Assembly (NCBI RefSeq): GCF_007860135.1
Contig: NZ_SJPV01000001.1
Location: 1,051,299-1,115,298, forward strand
Reading direction: 5' to 3'
Length of the DNA stretch: 64,000 nt
DNA from: Novipirellula artificiosorum
Lineage (GTDB): Bacteria > Planctomycetota > Planctomycetia > Pirellulales > Pirellulaceae
Every line of letters begins with the position of its first letter. Positions within the stretch are counted from its first letter, which is position 1. The notes beneath the pieces were generated by a model. That model ran no database searches, was not told the origin of the DNA, and saw only the letters and a list, made by a program, of their open reading frames with translations. Below are positions 9,229 to 22,087 of the stretch, piece after piece. A program made the position numbers and the translations under genes.

Positions 9229-9265
9229 AAAAAAACGGCAAGAGCGTTCGTTGAACGTCTTGCCG
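9229..9265 (-). terminator. rho-independent terminator of the Gfo/Idh/MocA gene
   Basis: On the minus strand CGGCAAGA-CGTTC-AAC-GAACG-C-TCTTGCCG forms a 13-bp stem with one bulge, followed at once by seven T. It lies 25 nt beyond the stop codon at 9290. A separate perfect 9-bp hairpin (CACCCTCAA/TTGAGGGTG, 9191-9211) sits just beyond it. Confidence 0.92.
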
Positions 9266-9289
9266 TCATGGAGTTGGTTTACGGAATGC

Positions 9290-10471
9290 CTACTTCACGT
9301 CGTCCATGTTGATGGCATGCTTTTCCGCTGCCGACAAGGATGCCGCTTCGAGGACTCGCTGCGTTTGATACGCGTCTTCAAACGTCGGAATCGGCACGGT
9401 TGGCGTCTGGCCAGCGATTTGACACAAGAAGTCATAGGCTTCGTTGGTGAAGCAGTGCTCGTACCCGATCAAGTGTGCGTCGGGCCACCAATTAGCAACG
9501 TAGGGGTGGTCACCCGCGTGGGTGCACATGATGTTGGTCCAACCTTGAACGGCACGTGGACGCGTTGCGTCGTAGTACTCGAGTTCATTCATTCTTTCAA
9601 AGTCAAACTTCAGCGAACCCTTGGTTCCGTTGATTTCGAAACCGTTTCGGTTCTGGTTGCCGGTTGCTTGACGAGCCGCTTCGAAGCTGGCCACGGCACC
9701 GCCACTGAATCGAGCCAAGAACAACACCGTGTCATCGACGGTGACGTCCCCCATATCCTTCCCTGCATCCAACCCACCGGCGATGCTGCCGGAAGCAACA
9801 CCGGTCATCAGTTTGCGTTTCTTGATAAAGGTCTCCGAGATTGCACCGGAGATCTCAGTGATTTCCTGGCCCGTCACAAAACGAGTCATATCGATGATGT
9901 GGGCGTTCAAGTCGCCATGAGCACCCGACCCAGCGAGCTCTTTCTTGAATCGCCACACCAATGGCACCGACTCGTCGGCCCAATCTTGTAGGTACTGAGC
10001 TCGAACGTGAAGAATGTCACCAATCAGTCCGTCTTTGACCATTTGGTAGGCCAGCGCTACGGCGGGCACGCGACGATAGCAGAACCAGACAGCGGTTTTC
10101 ACGCCCGCCTTATTGGCTGCTTCCGCCATTTCGCGGGCTTCGGCAAGCGTACCGGCGATCGGCTTTTCGCATGCCACATGCTTGCCGGCTGCGATGGCCG
10201 CTTTGGCTGGCGGCGCGTGCATGAAGTTAGGCGTCACGATATCGACGATGTCGATGTCGGGTGACTTGACAACGGATTCCCAATCGGTCGCAGCGTTCTG
10301 CCATCCCCAATTGTCCGCAAACGCCTGCGGGTTTTCCGCTTCTTGGCCAAACACGGTGTGCATCACTGGCTTCGAGGGGCATTGAAAGAACTTTGCCACT
10401 TGGCCCCAGGCGTTCGAGTGCGAACGCCCCATGAACCCTTGACCAATCATTGCCACGTTTATGTTACTCAT
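9290..10471 (-). CDS. Gfo/Idh/MocA family NAD(P)-dependent oxidoreductase
   Basis: A 393-aa cytoplasmic oxidoreductase. The N-terminus NINVAMIGQGFMGRSHSNA is the Rossmann GxGxxGxxH fingerprint; ACEKPIAGT (about residue 97) is the family EKP motif carrying the catalytic lysine; HIIDMTRFVTG resembles the catalytic-His region (usually GxHxxD). It likely oxidises a sugar or inositol derivative with bound NAD(P); the substrate is unknown. The start is ATG 10471, with GGAGA about 7 nt upstream; an in-frame TTG one codon earlier is less likely. It has no signal peptide, unlike the paralogue at 40124. It ends at a strong terminator. Confidence 0.92.
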   Translation of the reverse strand: MSNINVAMIGQGFMGRSHSNAWGQVAKFFQCPSKPVMHTVFGQEAENPQAFADNWGWQNAATDWESVVKSPDIDIVDIVTPNFMHAPPAKAAIAAGKHVACEKPIAGTLAEAREMAEAANKAGVKTAVWFCYRRVPAVALAYQMVKDGLIGDILHVRAQYLQDWADESVPLVWRFKKELAGSGAHGDLNAHIIDMTRFVTGQEITEISGAISETFIKKRKLMTGVASGSIAGGLDAGKDMGDVTVDDTVLFLARFSGGAVASFEAARQATGNQNRNGFEINGTKGSLKFDFERMNELEYYDATRPRAVQGWTNIMCTHAGDHPYVANWWPDAHLIGYEHCFTNEAYDFLCQIAGQTPTVPIPTFEDAYQTQRVLEAASLSAAEKHAINMDDVK

Positions 10472-10650
10472 CAAAAGTCTCCGCTAAAACCTAGTAATCG
10501 AACCAAGAATCAATTTGCTGGCGAACCAGAACGCCTGCGATCCACTTGCAACCCAAGTCAGGCAGTTTTCTACGGTGAAGTGGGCCCGTTTTCAAGGGGA
10601 CGGGTTGCGTTTGCTCCCTTGTCGGCGGTTAAGCCCGCTTAGGACGTGAC

Positions 10651-14406
<3,756 letters not shown>

Positions 14407-14550
14407 TCATAGGGCAGGAAAAATGGCAGCCGCAGACAACGTGGCGGCAGTCGCCTCTCGTTGCCGTCTTTCGACGGCGGATCAGACGCCCTTCAAAGAT
14501 GATGAAAGGTGCTGCGAAAGTCCAGCCCTGGCAGCTTGGGTGAAGGTGAA

Positions 14551-15069
14551 TTAGAGGGTCACCCAGCCGGGCCGGGTCGGCTGGGAACCTCGCTTGCGAT
14601 GCGCGGAAATCAAGGACGGCATCCAAAGCAATTGGTCTGCCACAGCAATCAACGCATGGGGGTCAACGGGTTTGAACAAGCAGCGGCTTGCGGCTGCCAT
14701 CTGATCCGTCTTCTTTTCCAGTCCCGCCCAGCGAGTGTCGGCCAACAAAACGACCGGAATTTGTTCATAGTCGGTTTGTTGGCGAATTCGTTGGATGGCC
14801 TCTAATGCCGCAGTCGCATCGTCGGCGACATCCCAGATCAATAAATCTTGGGTGCCCAGTGCGAGTGCGGATACCGCGGCCTCGGCCGTCCGAGCGCACG
14901 TACACGCATAGCCTTCATAGTGAAACACGCCGGCGGTCGCCAGCAAGGACAAGGGACTTGGATCAACCACCACAATCGATGCCTGTTTCGTTGGCGGCGT
15001 CGCGTGTTTCGTTCCGCTGGCCCTCAAGCCAGCGACGCTGCCGGCATCGTGTCGAACTTTACGTTGCAT
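14551..15069 (-). CDS. response-regulator receiver-like domain protein
   Basis: A 172-aa protein from ATG 15069. Residues about 30-150 resemble a CheY-like receiver: SIVVVDPSPL (strand 1, with one Asp rather than the usual acidic pair), DLLIWDVADD (predicted phospho-acceptor Asp), IPVVLLADT (strand 4) and CLFKPVDP (conserved Lys-Pro). No output domain follows, and no histidine kinase is adjacent. The frame extends to 15243, but that part is unlike the family. It is 157 nt upstream of the beta-galactosidase gene on the same strand. It may be a stand-alone or degenerate receiver. Confidence 0.65.
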   Translation of the reverse strand: MQRKVRHDAGSVAGLRASGTKHATPPTKQASIVVVDPSPLSLLATAGVFHYEGYACTCARTAEAAVSALALGTQDLLIWDVADDATAALEAIQRIRQQTDYEQIPVVLLADTRWAGLEKKTDQMAAASRCLFKPVDPHALIAVADQLLWMPSLISAHRKRGSQPTRPGWVTL

Positions 15070-15338
15070 GGTGGTGTCTATCGAAGAAGTCGGGTGCAAT
15101 CCGGAAACGGGGGCTGCGGATGCTGTCGAACAACACGCCGCAGGCCCCCAGATCCCCTGATACATCCATTTCGCCAGATAAAGCAAGATCGCTCGTGGTT
15201 GCGTGTTTGCCAAATCGTGCCGACAATCTGACGAAACAACCATACGATTGCGGACGTCTCGTGTGACGAAAAGCCGCAGGTTCGAGTCCCGAAATATTCC
15301 CCCATTCTAGCCACGGCGTTGCCGTTTTCTGTCAACTC

Positions 15339-16925
15339 ATGAGCCAAAAACTCCCCGCATCGCCCGTTGGCGACGACCACACCGACCCCAAAGTCGCCCG
15401 CCGAAACAAGCTAAATCAGTTGGTCGAGCGGGGCATTGACCCGTTCGGCAGCCGGTTTGATGATCGCTCGTTTGTCAGCGATTGCCAAGATCGATCGGGC
15501 GAGGTGCAGTTTGTCACCGCCGACGGCAACAACATTGAACTTCCCGACTTCGACGCACCCGATCTCGATTATCGTCAGTGGAAATCGGACAATGGACCTG
15601 GCCAGGAAATCGGACCCACCGTTCGTGTCGCAGGCCGGATCATGTTGTCGCGGCCGACGGGGAAGTTGATTTTCTTGAACTTGCGTGATTGGACCGGCGA
15701 TATTCAAATCTTCGTTGGTAAGAAGCAGGTGGGTGACGACGACTTCGAAGTCGCCAAATTGTTCGATCTTGGCGACTTGGTCGGCGCCGAAGGACGCCTC
15801 GGCCGAACCAACACGGGCGAGTTAACCGTGTTTGCCGAGAAACTTTTCTTCTTCACAAAAATGCTGGAACCGGCCCCCGACAAGCACGCCGGGTTGACCG
15901 ATCCCGATCTGCGTCAGCGAATGAGGTACGCCGATTTAGCGTTTAACGATGGAGTGATCCATACCTTCATGGACCGAACGCGGATCATTAAGTCGATCCG
16001 CCAAACGCTTGACGATGACCGCTTCTGCGAGGTCGAAGGTCCTACGCTGCATACGATTGCCGGTGGTGCCGCCGCTCGACCTTTCATCACGCACCACAAC
16101 ACCCTCGACATGCAACTCTACCTGCGGATTGCATTGGAGTTGCATCTCAAACGCTTGATGGTCGGGGGGATGGAACGCGTCTACGAACTGGGACGCGTCT
16201 ATCGCAACGAAGGGCTGAGTCCTCGGCACAACCCCGAATTCACGATGCTCGAAGCCTACCAAGCGTACGGTGATTACGAATCCATGATGGATTTGACGGA
16301 GCGTTTGGTCAGCGGCGCGATCCGCGCGACAGGCGGCAACACTCAGCGAGAGTTTGCAGGGAAGGTCATTGATTTCAGTGTCCCGTTCCAACGAGCCACC
16401 TATGCTGATCTGTTCCAAGAAGCCACGGGCGTCGACCCAGCCGATGAGGATGCCGTGATCGCATTGGCGACGAAGTTGGACATCGACACCGCTGACAAGC
16501 ATCCCGACGTGATTCGCAATGAGATCTTTGAAGAGAAGGTCGAAGATACCTTGGAGGGGCCGATTTTTGTGATCGACTACCCCGCCAGTATCTGCCCCCT
16601 GACGAAGCGAAAGAAGGATAATCCCGCGATCGCGGAACGATTTGAGTTGTTTGTGCGAGGAATGGAAATTGCAAACGCTTACACCGAATTGAATGATCCT
16701 GATTTACAGCAACGGTTGTTCGAAACGCAACTCGATGGCCAAGACGAAGAGGATTCGATGGCCAAGATGGACCACGATTTCGTCCGAGCGTTGCGCTACG
16801 CGATGCCGCCGGCGGGTGGATTGGGCGTTGGAATCGACCGATTGGTGATGCTGCTGACCGGACAGAAATCGATCCGCGATGTGATCCTCTTCCCGGTCCT
16901 AAGACCCGAAAGCGAGTCGAAGTGA
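15339..16925 (+). CDS. lysS: lysyl-tRNA synthetase, class II
   Basis: LysRS charges tRNA-Lys. At 528 aa it is close to the family length (about 500). The N-terminal OB-fold anticodon domain includes VRVAGRIMLSRPTGKLIF. Class II motif 2 is VYRNEGLSPRHNPEFTMLEA at about residues 286-305, and motif 3 is GLGVGIDRLVMLLTG near 494-508. An IDYPASICPLTK segment matches the usual 'P..xSPLAK' strand. The start is ATG 15339. Confidence 0.97.
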   Translation: MSQKLPASPVGDDHTDPKVARRNKLNQLVERGIDPFGSRFDDRSFVSDCQDRSGEVQFVTADGNNIELPDFDAPDLDYRQWKSDNGPGQEIGPTVRVAGRIMLSRPTGKLIFLNLRDWTGDIQIFVGKKQVGDDDFEVAKLFDLGDLVGAEGRLGRTNTGELTVFAEKLFFFTKMLEPAPDKHAGLTDPDLRQRMRYADLAFNDGVIHTFMDRTRIIKSIRQTLDDDRFCEVEGPTLHTIAGGAAARPFITHHNTLDMQLYLRIALELHLKRLMVGGMERVYELGRVYRNEGLSPRHNPEFTMLEAYQAYGDYESMMDLTERLVSGAIRATGGNTQREFAGKVIDFSVPFQRATYADLFQEATGVDPADEDAVIALATKLDIDTADKHPDVIRNEIFEEKVEDTLEGPIFVIDYPASICPLTKRKKDNPAIAERFELFVRGMEIANAYTELNDPDLQQRLFETQLDGQDEEDSMAKMDHDFVRALRYAMPPAGGLGVGIDRLVMLLTGQKSIRDVILFPVLRPESESK

Positions 16926-17016
16926 GAACGTTGGTCAGCGACCGCGTCAGGCAGCCTACGTCGAAGAGGTTTTACAAGGAATGGCATCGAGCCCCAACGT
17001 GACGCCCACCGGCGCT

Positions 17017-17117
17017 GGCCTTATTGTACAACGGCCTTATTGTACAACGCCTGCGGCGTAGGAAGACGCTTTTCGACACCGTGGCCCCAGGGTGCGCCGC
17101 TGTGCGTCGACCCTGGG
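17017..17117. repeat. 16-bp tandem duplication and CCCAGGG hairpin
   Basis: GGCCTTATTGTACAAC is repeated exactly at 17017-17032 and 17033-17048. A hairpin with arms CCCAGGGT (17086-17093) and ACCCTGGG (17110-17117) follows. It lies between convergent lysS and the DHOD-like gene. The CCCAGGG stem may act as a bidirectional terminator, but no T run follows. Confidence 0.6.
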
Positions 17118-17154
17118 CACTGGAATCCAACCGCTTCGCGGCAATGGACTCGGC

Positions 17155-18156
17155 TTACTTCGACGTGGTGTAGGAGGTCAGTGCCTTCATGTAGTTCGCG
17201 CGACTGAGACCTTCGGGATTTGAGCAATTCTCTTTGCTCATGCTGCCCTTCATTTGTTCGACCGAGGTGTACTCATGCTCGGTCATCCACTGGATCAGTC
17301 CCGTGCGAAGCGTGTCGAGGTGGTTGGGGCCCTGTTTCAACAATGCGGACGCCAGCATCACGGCATCGCTGCCCACCAGCAAGGCTTTCACCAAGTCGGG
17401 TACTTCGTGAACGCCCCCCGTTGCGGCCAAGCTCGCGTCGACTTGATCTCGAAGGATTGCGATCCATCGCAAAGCAACCCGCAACTCATCCGCTGTGCTG
17501 AGAACCAAATCGGGTTTGAACGTTAAGGTTTCCAAATCGATGTCGGGGGCCAAGTAGCGATTGAACAAGACGAGTCCATCAGCGCCCGCTTGGACAAACC
17601 GCCGCACCAGATCGGGAAGCGAGCTGAAGTAGGGTCCGATCTTAACACCGACCGGAATATGAACCGTCTCGCTAACTGCCGCAATCAATTCACAGTATTG
17701 ATTCTCGACATCGTCAGCGATGGCGTTAGGTTCTGTGGGAATGAAGTAGATATTCAACTCGATCGCTCGCGCACCGGCTCGTTCCATCAGCTGAGCGTAA
17801 TGCACCCAGCCACCCCGCGTCGATCCGTTCAAGCTGGCGATGATTGGCATCTTGACCGTGCTCACAGCGTCACTGATCAGCTTCAAATACTGGTCTGGCC
17901 CAAGGTTGTATTCGACTTCAGGAAAGAAACTGAGCGATTCGGCCATGGAATCGGATTGGAATTCATGCAGCCGCTGAACCTCTTGCCGATCATGTTCAAT
18001 TTGCTCTTCAAACAACGAGGGCAAAACCGCCGCCGATGCCCCCGCCTGCTCCAGTTTCTGCAGCGAATCGATATCGCCGGTCAACGGACTCGCCGACGCG
18101 ATCAGGGGGCTGTCAAGTTTCATGCCCAAGTATTGGGTCGATAGATCAATGGCCAT
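17155..18156 (-). CDS. dihydroorotate dehydrogenase-like FMN protein, coupled to nifJ
   Basis: A 333-aa TIM-barrel protein of the dihydroorotate/dihydropyrimidine dehydrogenase family. It opens STQYLGMKLDSPLIASASPL, with later LPSLFEEQIEHDR, IASLNGSTRGGWVHYA, IELNIYF, VGVKIGPYFS, DGLVLFNRY and a terminal ATGGVHEVPDLVKAL phosphate-binding segment. The stop of nifJ overlaps its ATG by one base (TGATG, 18154-18158), which implies translational coupling. It is therefore likely a functional partner of pyruvate:ferredoxin oxidoreductase rather than the pyrimidine pathway enzyme. Its own substrate is not known. Confidence 0.85.
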   Translation of the reverse strand: MAIDLSTQYLGMKLDSPLIASASPLTGDIDSLQKLEQAGASAAVLPSLFEEQIEHDRQEVQRLHEFQSDSMAESLSFFPEVEYNLGPDQYLKLISDAVSTVKMPIIASLNGSTRGGWVHYAQLMERAGARAIELNIYFIPTEPNAIADDVENQYCELIAAVSETVHIPVGVKIGPYFSSLPDLVRRFVQAGADGLVLFNRYLAPDIDLETLTFKPDLVLSTADELRVALRWIAILRDQVDASLAATGGVHEVPDLVKALLVGSDAVMLASALLKQGPNHLDTLRTGLIQWMTEHEYTSVEQMKGSMSKENCSNPEGLSRANYMKALTSYTTSK

Positions 18157-21100
18157 CAGTTCTCCTTCACTACCTTTTTTAAATCGGTGTATTCACGTTC
18201 TACATCGGCAAGCTGCTGATAGTAGTGCCAAGTCTCGTCGATGTCACGTTGTGCAAGGCCCATCAATTCGCGAGCCCGATCCGGTTTGGATCGCGCCAAC
18301 ATCGCAAAACGAGCCTCTTTCATCGCGACCTCTTTGAACGGCAGGCTCGGTTTCCGCGAATCCAGTCGGAACGGATGTTCTCCCTGACGTGCATTTCGCG
18401 GGTCGTAGCGGTAGAGCGGCCAAAAACCGCTCTTGACCAAATCCTTCTGGTGCGACATGGCGGTGGTCATGTCGATGCCGTGGGCGATACAGTGACTGTA
18501 GGCCAGAATCAGCGAGGGACCCGGAAACGATTCGGCCTCGTGGAACGCCTTGATCGCCTGTGCGGGATTGGCACCCATCGCAATCTGAGCCACGTAAACG
18601 CTGCCGTAGGCAATTGCCATTTGGCCCATGTCCTTACGGTGGGCTTCCCGGCCAAACGCGGCGAACTTCGCCGTGGCCGCTCGCGGTGTTGCCTTGGAGG
18701 CCTGGCCACCGGTGTTGGAGTAGACGCCGGTGTCGAGCACCAGCAAATTCACGTTTCGTCCAGTGGACAATACGTGGTCGACACCACCGAAATCAATATC
18801 GTAGGCCCAGCCGTCTCCGCCGATGATCCACATGCTGCGATTCACTAAGGAATCAGCGATCATCAACAGTTCCGCCGCTTCGGGGGTCGTCAACGGGTGG
18901 AGTGCCTGCTTCAACCGGGCGATTCGATCACGCTGAACATGGATTTCCTGTTCATTCGACTGAGTGGCGTACAGAAACTCGGTCGCCAATTCCAAGCCGA
19001 TGTCTCCAGCGACTGCTTTGAGCAACTGTTCGGCGCGATCGCGTTTGCCATCGAGTGCCAAGCGAATCCCCAGACCGAACTCGGCGTTGTCTTCGAACAG
19101 CGAATTTGCCCAAGCCGGGCCGCGGCCTTCTGCGTTGGTCGACCAAGGGGTCGTGGGTAAGTTGCCGCCATAAATCGAGGAACACCCCGTTGCATTCGCC
19201 ACGACCATGCGATCGCCAAACAACTGCGACAACAGTTTCAAATAGGGCGTTTCGCCGCAACCGGCACAGGCACCCGAAAACTCGAACAGTGGTAACATCA
19301 GTTGCGATCCCTTCACGGTGTCCGCCTTGACCGTGGTCCGATCGATGTCAGGGATGGTGTCGAAGTATTCAAAGCGAGTCTTCTCGACCTCGAAGTGCTC
19401 GCTTTTGGGAAGCATGTCGATCGATTTGTGCTTGACGACCTCCTTGCTCTTCGCTGGACACACGTTGACGCACACGCCGCACCCCGTACAGTCCTCGGGC
19501 GTCACTTGGACGGTCAATGCCGTTTGAGGCTGAGCATTCGGTTTGGACAATCGAGCTTGGAAATTCTCAGGAGCCTTTGCCAGTTCGGTAACATCGAATC
19601 GCTTGGTTCGAATCGCCGCGTGAGGACAGACGAGGGCACACAAGCCACATTCGATACAGATGTCAGGATCCCAAACAGGAATCATGTCGGCGATATTGCG
19701 TTTCTCGTAGGTGGCCGTCCCCGTCGGGAAGGTCCCATCGACGGGAAAGGCACTGACCGGCAACAAGTCGCCTTTCCCGGCAATGATCATCCCCGTCACT
19801 CGCTTGACAAAATCAGGCGCGAACTCGGGGACCGGGGGCAACATGTGTTGGTCACCACCGATTTTGGCAGGAACCTCAACTTGTTGGAGGGAATCGACAG
19901 CGGTGGTGACAGCCCTAAGGTTTCGCTCAACCACACTCGGCCCGCGCTTGCTGTACGATTTTTCGATCGCCGTATTGATTTGCTCGAGCGCCTCGTCCAT
20001 CGGCAAGACTTTCGAGAGCGCAAAGAACGCAGTCTGCATCACCGTGTTGATCCGTCCGCCCAAGTTCACCTCGCGAGCGATCTTGGCCGCATCAATGACA
20101 TAGAACTTCAACTGCTTGTCAATGATCTGCTGTTGAAGCTCAATTGGCAATTGATCCCAGACCTGGTCCGCCGCGAAGGGGCTATTGAGCAAGAACGTCG
20201 CGTTCGGCTGAGCCGTCTCCAAAACATCCATTCGCCTCAGCAATTCGAATTGGTGACATGCCACGAAGCTGGCTTTGCGAATCAAATAGGTCGATTGAAT
20301 CGGTCGAGGACTAAATCGCAGGTGGGAAACCGTCGTCGACCCCGCCTTACGCGAGTCGTAGACGAAGTAGCCCTGTGCATAGAGCGGAGTGTTTTCGCCA
20401 ACAATCTTGACGGAATTCTTGTTCGCCCCGACGGTGCCGTCGCTGCCCAGCCCATAGAAAATCGCACGCGTGACGTCGTCGGGCTCGCTAAATCGCTCCT
20501 CGTCCCATGGCAAACTGGTCAGCGAAACATCGTCGTGAATGCCGATCGTGAAATGGCGTTTTGGGTTGTCGGCTTTGAGTTCGTCCATCACCGCAATCAA
20601 CATCGCCGGCGTGAATTCCTTGGACCCCAGTCCGTATCGCCCGCCGATCACCAGCGGCATCCGCTCGGATTGTGGGTTCCAGCCTTCTGCGACCGCAGTG
20701 ATCACATCCTGATACAGCGGCTCGCCAATCGCACCGGGCTCTTTGGTTCGATCGAGCACCACCATCCGCTTTGTCGTTTTTGGAAGTGCCGATACGAATC
20801 GAGTCACATCGAACGGACGGAACAAACGGACCTTCAGCAATCCGACCTTCTCGCCCTCGTTGACCAGCTGTTCGATCGCCTCTTCGGCCGCACCCACGCC
20901 CGATCCCATCATCACGACAACTCGATCCGCGTCGTCCGCTCCCAGATATTCAAACAGCTTGTATTGCCGACTCGTTCTCGCCGCGAAGCGGTCCATCTCT
21001 GCCTGCACGATGTCCGCTGTTGCAGCATAAAACGGATTTGCGGCTTCACGAGCTTGGAAAAAGACGTCGGGGTTCTGTGCCGTTCCACGCAGCACCGGTC

Positions 21101-21734
21101 GATCCGGGTCCAAGCTACGGTTGCGGTGTGCCCACAGCGAGGGCATGTCAAGCAAACTGCGAATGTCCTCATCGCCGAGCGGTTCAATCTTGTTGACTTC
21201 GTGTGAGGTGCGGAATCCATCGAAGAAATGCAGGAACGGAACTCGCGAGCGGAGCGTGGCCGATTGCGAAATCATCGCAAAGTCATGAGCCTCTTGGACC
21301 GATGCGGACGAGAGCAAGGCGAACCCCGTGCCGCGAACCGACATGACGTCGCTGTGGTCTCCGAAAATCGACAGCGCGTGAGTTGCCAAGCTGCGAGCCG
21401 CCACGTGGATCACCGCCGACGTCAGTTCGCCCGCGATCTTGAACATGTTCGGAATCATCAGCAGCAAGCCTTGCGACGCGGTAAACGTCGTCGAGAGTGC
21501 GCCGCCCTGCAACGAACCGTGAAGCGCCCCAGCCGCTCCCCCTTCACTTTGCATCTGAATGACCTGCGGAATGCTGCCGAGCACATTGGGCTGTTCTGAC
21601 GCCGCCCAGGCATCAGCCAGTTCCCCCATCGTCGAGGAAGGCGTGATCGGATAAATCGCGATCACTTCGTTTGTCGCGTAGGCAACACGGGCGGTCGCCT
21701 CGTTCCCATCGACGGTGACATACCCGATATCCAT
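18156..21734 (-). CDS. nifJ: pyruvate:ferredoxin (flavodoxin) oxidoreductase
   Basis: The single-chain POR oxidatively decarboxylates pyruvate to acetyl-CoA, passing electrons to ferredoxin or flavodoxin. It is 1192 aa, as in the family. The pyrimidine-binding domain carries AIYPITPSSTMGE. The gamma domain is followed by two ferredoxin [4Fe-4S] sites, CIECGLCALVCP (about 693-704) and CTGCGVCVNVCP (about 749-760). Then come GACAGCGETPY, ATGCSSIYGG and the TPP motif GDGWAYDIDFGG. The start is ATG 21734 with GGAG 9 nt upstream; an upstream in-frame extension of five codons is less likely. It is first in an operon with the DHOD-like gene. Loss of none of the key cysteines is seen. Confidence 0.95.
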   Translation of the reverse strand: MDIGYVTVDGNEATARVAYATNEVIAIYPITPSSTMGELADAWAASEQPNVLGSIPQVIQMQSEGGAAGALHGSLQGGALSTTFTASQGLLLMIPNMFKIAGELTSAVIHVAARSLATHALSIFGDHSDVMSVRGTGFALLSSASVQEAHDFAMISQSATLRSRVPFLHFFDGFRTSHEVNKIEPLGDEDIRSLLDMPSLWAHRNRSLDPDRPVLRGTAQNPDVFFQAREAANPFYAATADIVQAEMDRFAARTSRQYKLFEYLGADDADRVVVMMGSGVGAAEEAIEQLVNEGEKVGLLKVRLFRPFDVTRFVSALPKTTKRMVVLDRTKEPGAIGEPLYQDVITAVAEGWNPQSERMPLVIGGRYGLGSKEFTPAMLIAVMDELKADNPKRHFTIGIHDDVSLTSLPWDEERFSEPDDVTRAIFYGLGSDGTVGANKNSVKIVGENTPLYAQGYFVYDSRKAGSTTVSHLRFSPRPIQSTYLIRKASFVACHQFELLRRMDVLETAQPNATFLLNSPFAADQVWDQLPIELQQQIIDKQLKFYVIDAAKIAREVNLGGRINTVMQTAFFALSKVLPMDEALEQINTAIEKSYSKRGPSVVERNLRAVTTAVDSLQQVEVPAKIGGDQHMLPPVPEFAPDFVKRVTGMIIAGKGDLLPVSAFPVDGTFPTGTATYEKRNIADMIPVWDPDICIECGLCALVCPHAAIRTKRFDVTELAKAPENFQARLSKPNAQPQTALTVQVTPEDCTGCGVCVNVCPAKSKEVVKHKSIDMLPKSEHFEVEKTRFEYFDTIPDIDRTTVKADTVKGSQLMLPLFEFSGACAGCGETPYLKLLSQLFGDRMVVANATGCSSIYGGNLPTTPWSTNAEGRGPAWANSLFEDNAEFGLGIRLALDGKRDRAEQLLKAVAGDIGLELATEFLYATQSNEQEIHVQRDRIARLKQALHPLTTPEAAELLMIADSLVNRSMWIIGGDGWAYDIDFGGVDHVLSTGRNVNLLVLDTGVYSNTGGQASKATPRAATAKFAAFGREAHRKDMGQMAIAYGSVYVAQIAMGANPAQAIKAFHEAESFPGPSLILAYSHCIAHGIDMTTAMSHQKDLVKSGFWPLYRYDPRNARQGEHPFRLDSRKPSLPFKEVAMKEARFAMLARSKPDRARELMGLAQRDIDETWHYYQQLADVEREYTDLKKVVKEN

Positions 21735-22087
21735 GTGCGCAATCTCCAATGATTCAAACTAAGTGATGGGTGTTGGGTGAAGTGGTGTTCTTTTTGGACT
21801 TTTCGGGCCGCTCGCCCCTAGCGATACAGCCGCAACTTCCCCATCTGGGCAGCGGCCACGCAATGTTACCCCAATCGGCGCCGAGTCAGAATGACCCCTG
21901 GTCGCGAACGTGCTCTGTGCGTGAAGATGCGATACCTCTTGACGTCCTTAGCGGCGTCCAGACACCCTTTTGCAGCGCGCGAATTCGCACGCATGCGACA
22001 ATATGGCCCAGTTTTGACCTATGCACAACTCGGCATCGAAGCCCATTTTTGGCAATTCGCGGGATCCGATCTGGGTTTCGACAATCG
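21735..22087. other. nifJ upstream region, no gene seen
   Basis: A 353-bp gap between the DUF389 gene and nifJ, both minus strand. It must contain the nifJ promoter, but I found no clean -35/-10 pair, and no credible small gene or terminator hairpin. Confidence 0.4.

Noticed and set aside
15250-15300. GCAGGTTCGAGTCCCG, T-arm-like motif suggesting a tRNA
   Set aside because: No complementary acceptor stem, D-arm or anticodon arm was found at tRNA spacing upstream, so it is a chance match.
19302-21206. 634-aa plus-strand frame inside nifJ
   Set aside because: It is the opposite-strand shadow of the strongly supported nifJ gene.
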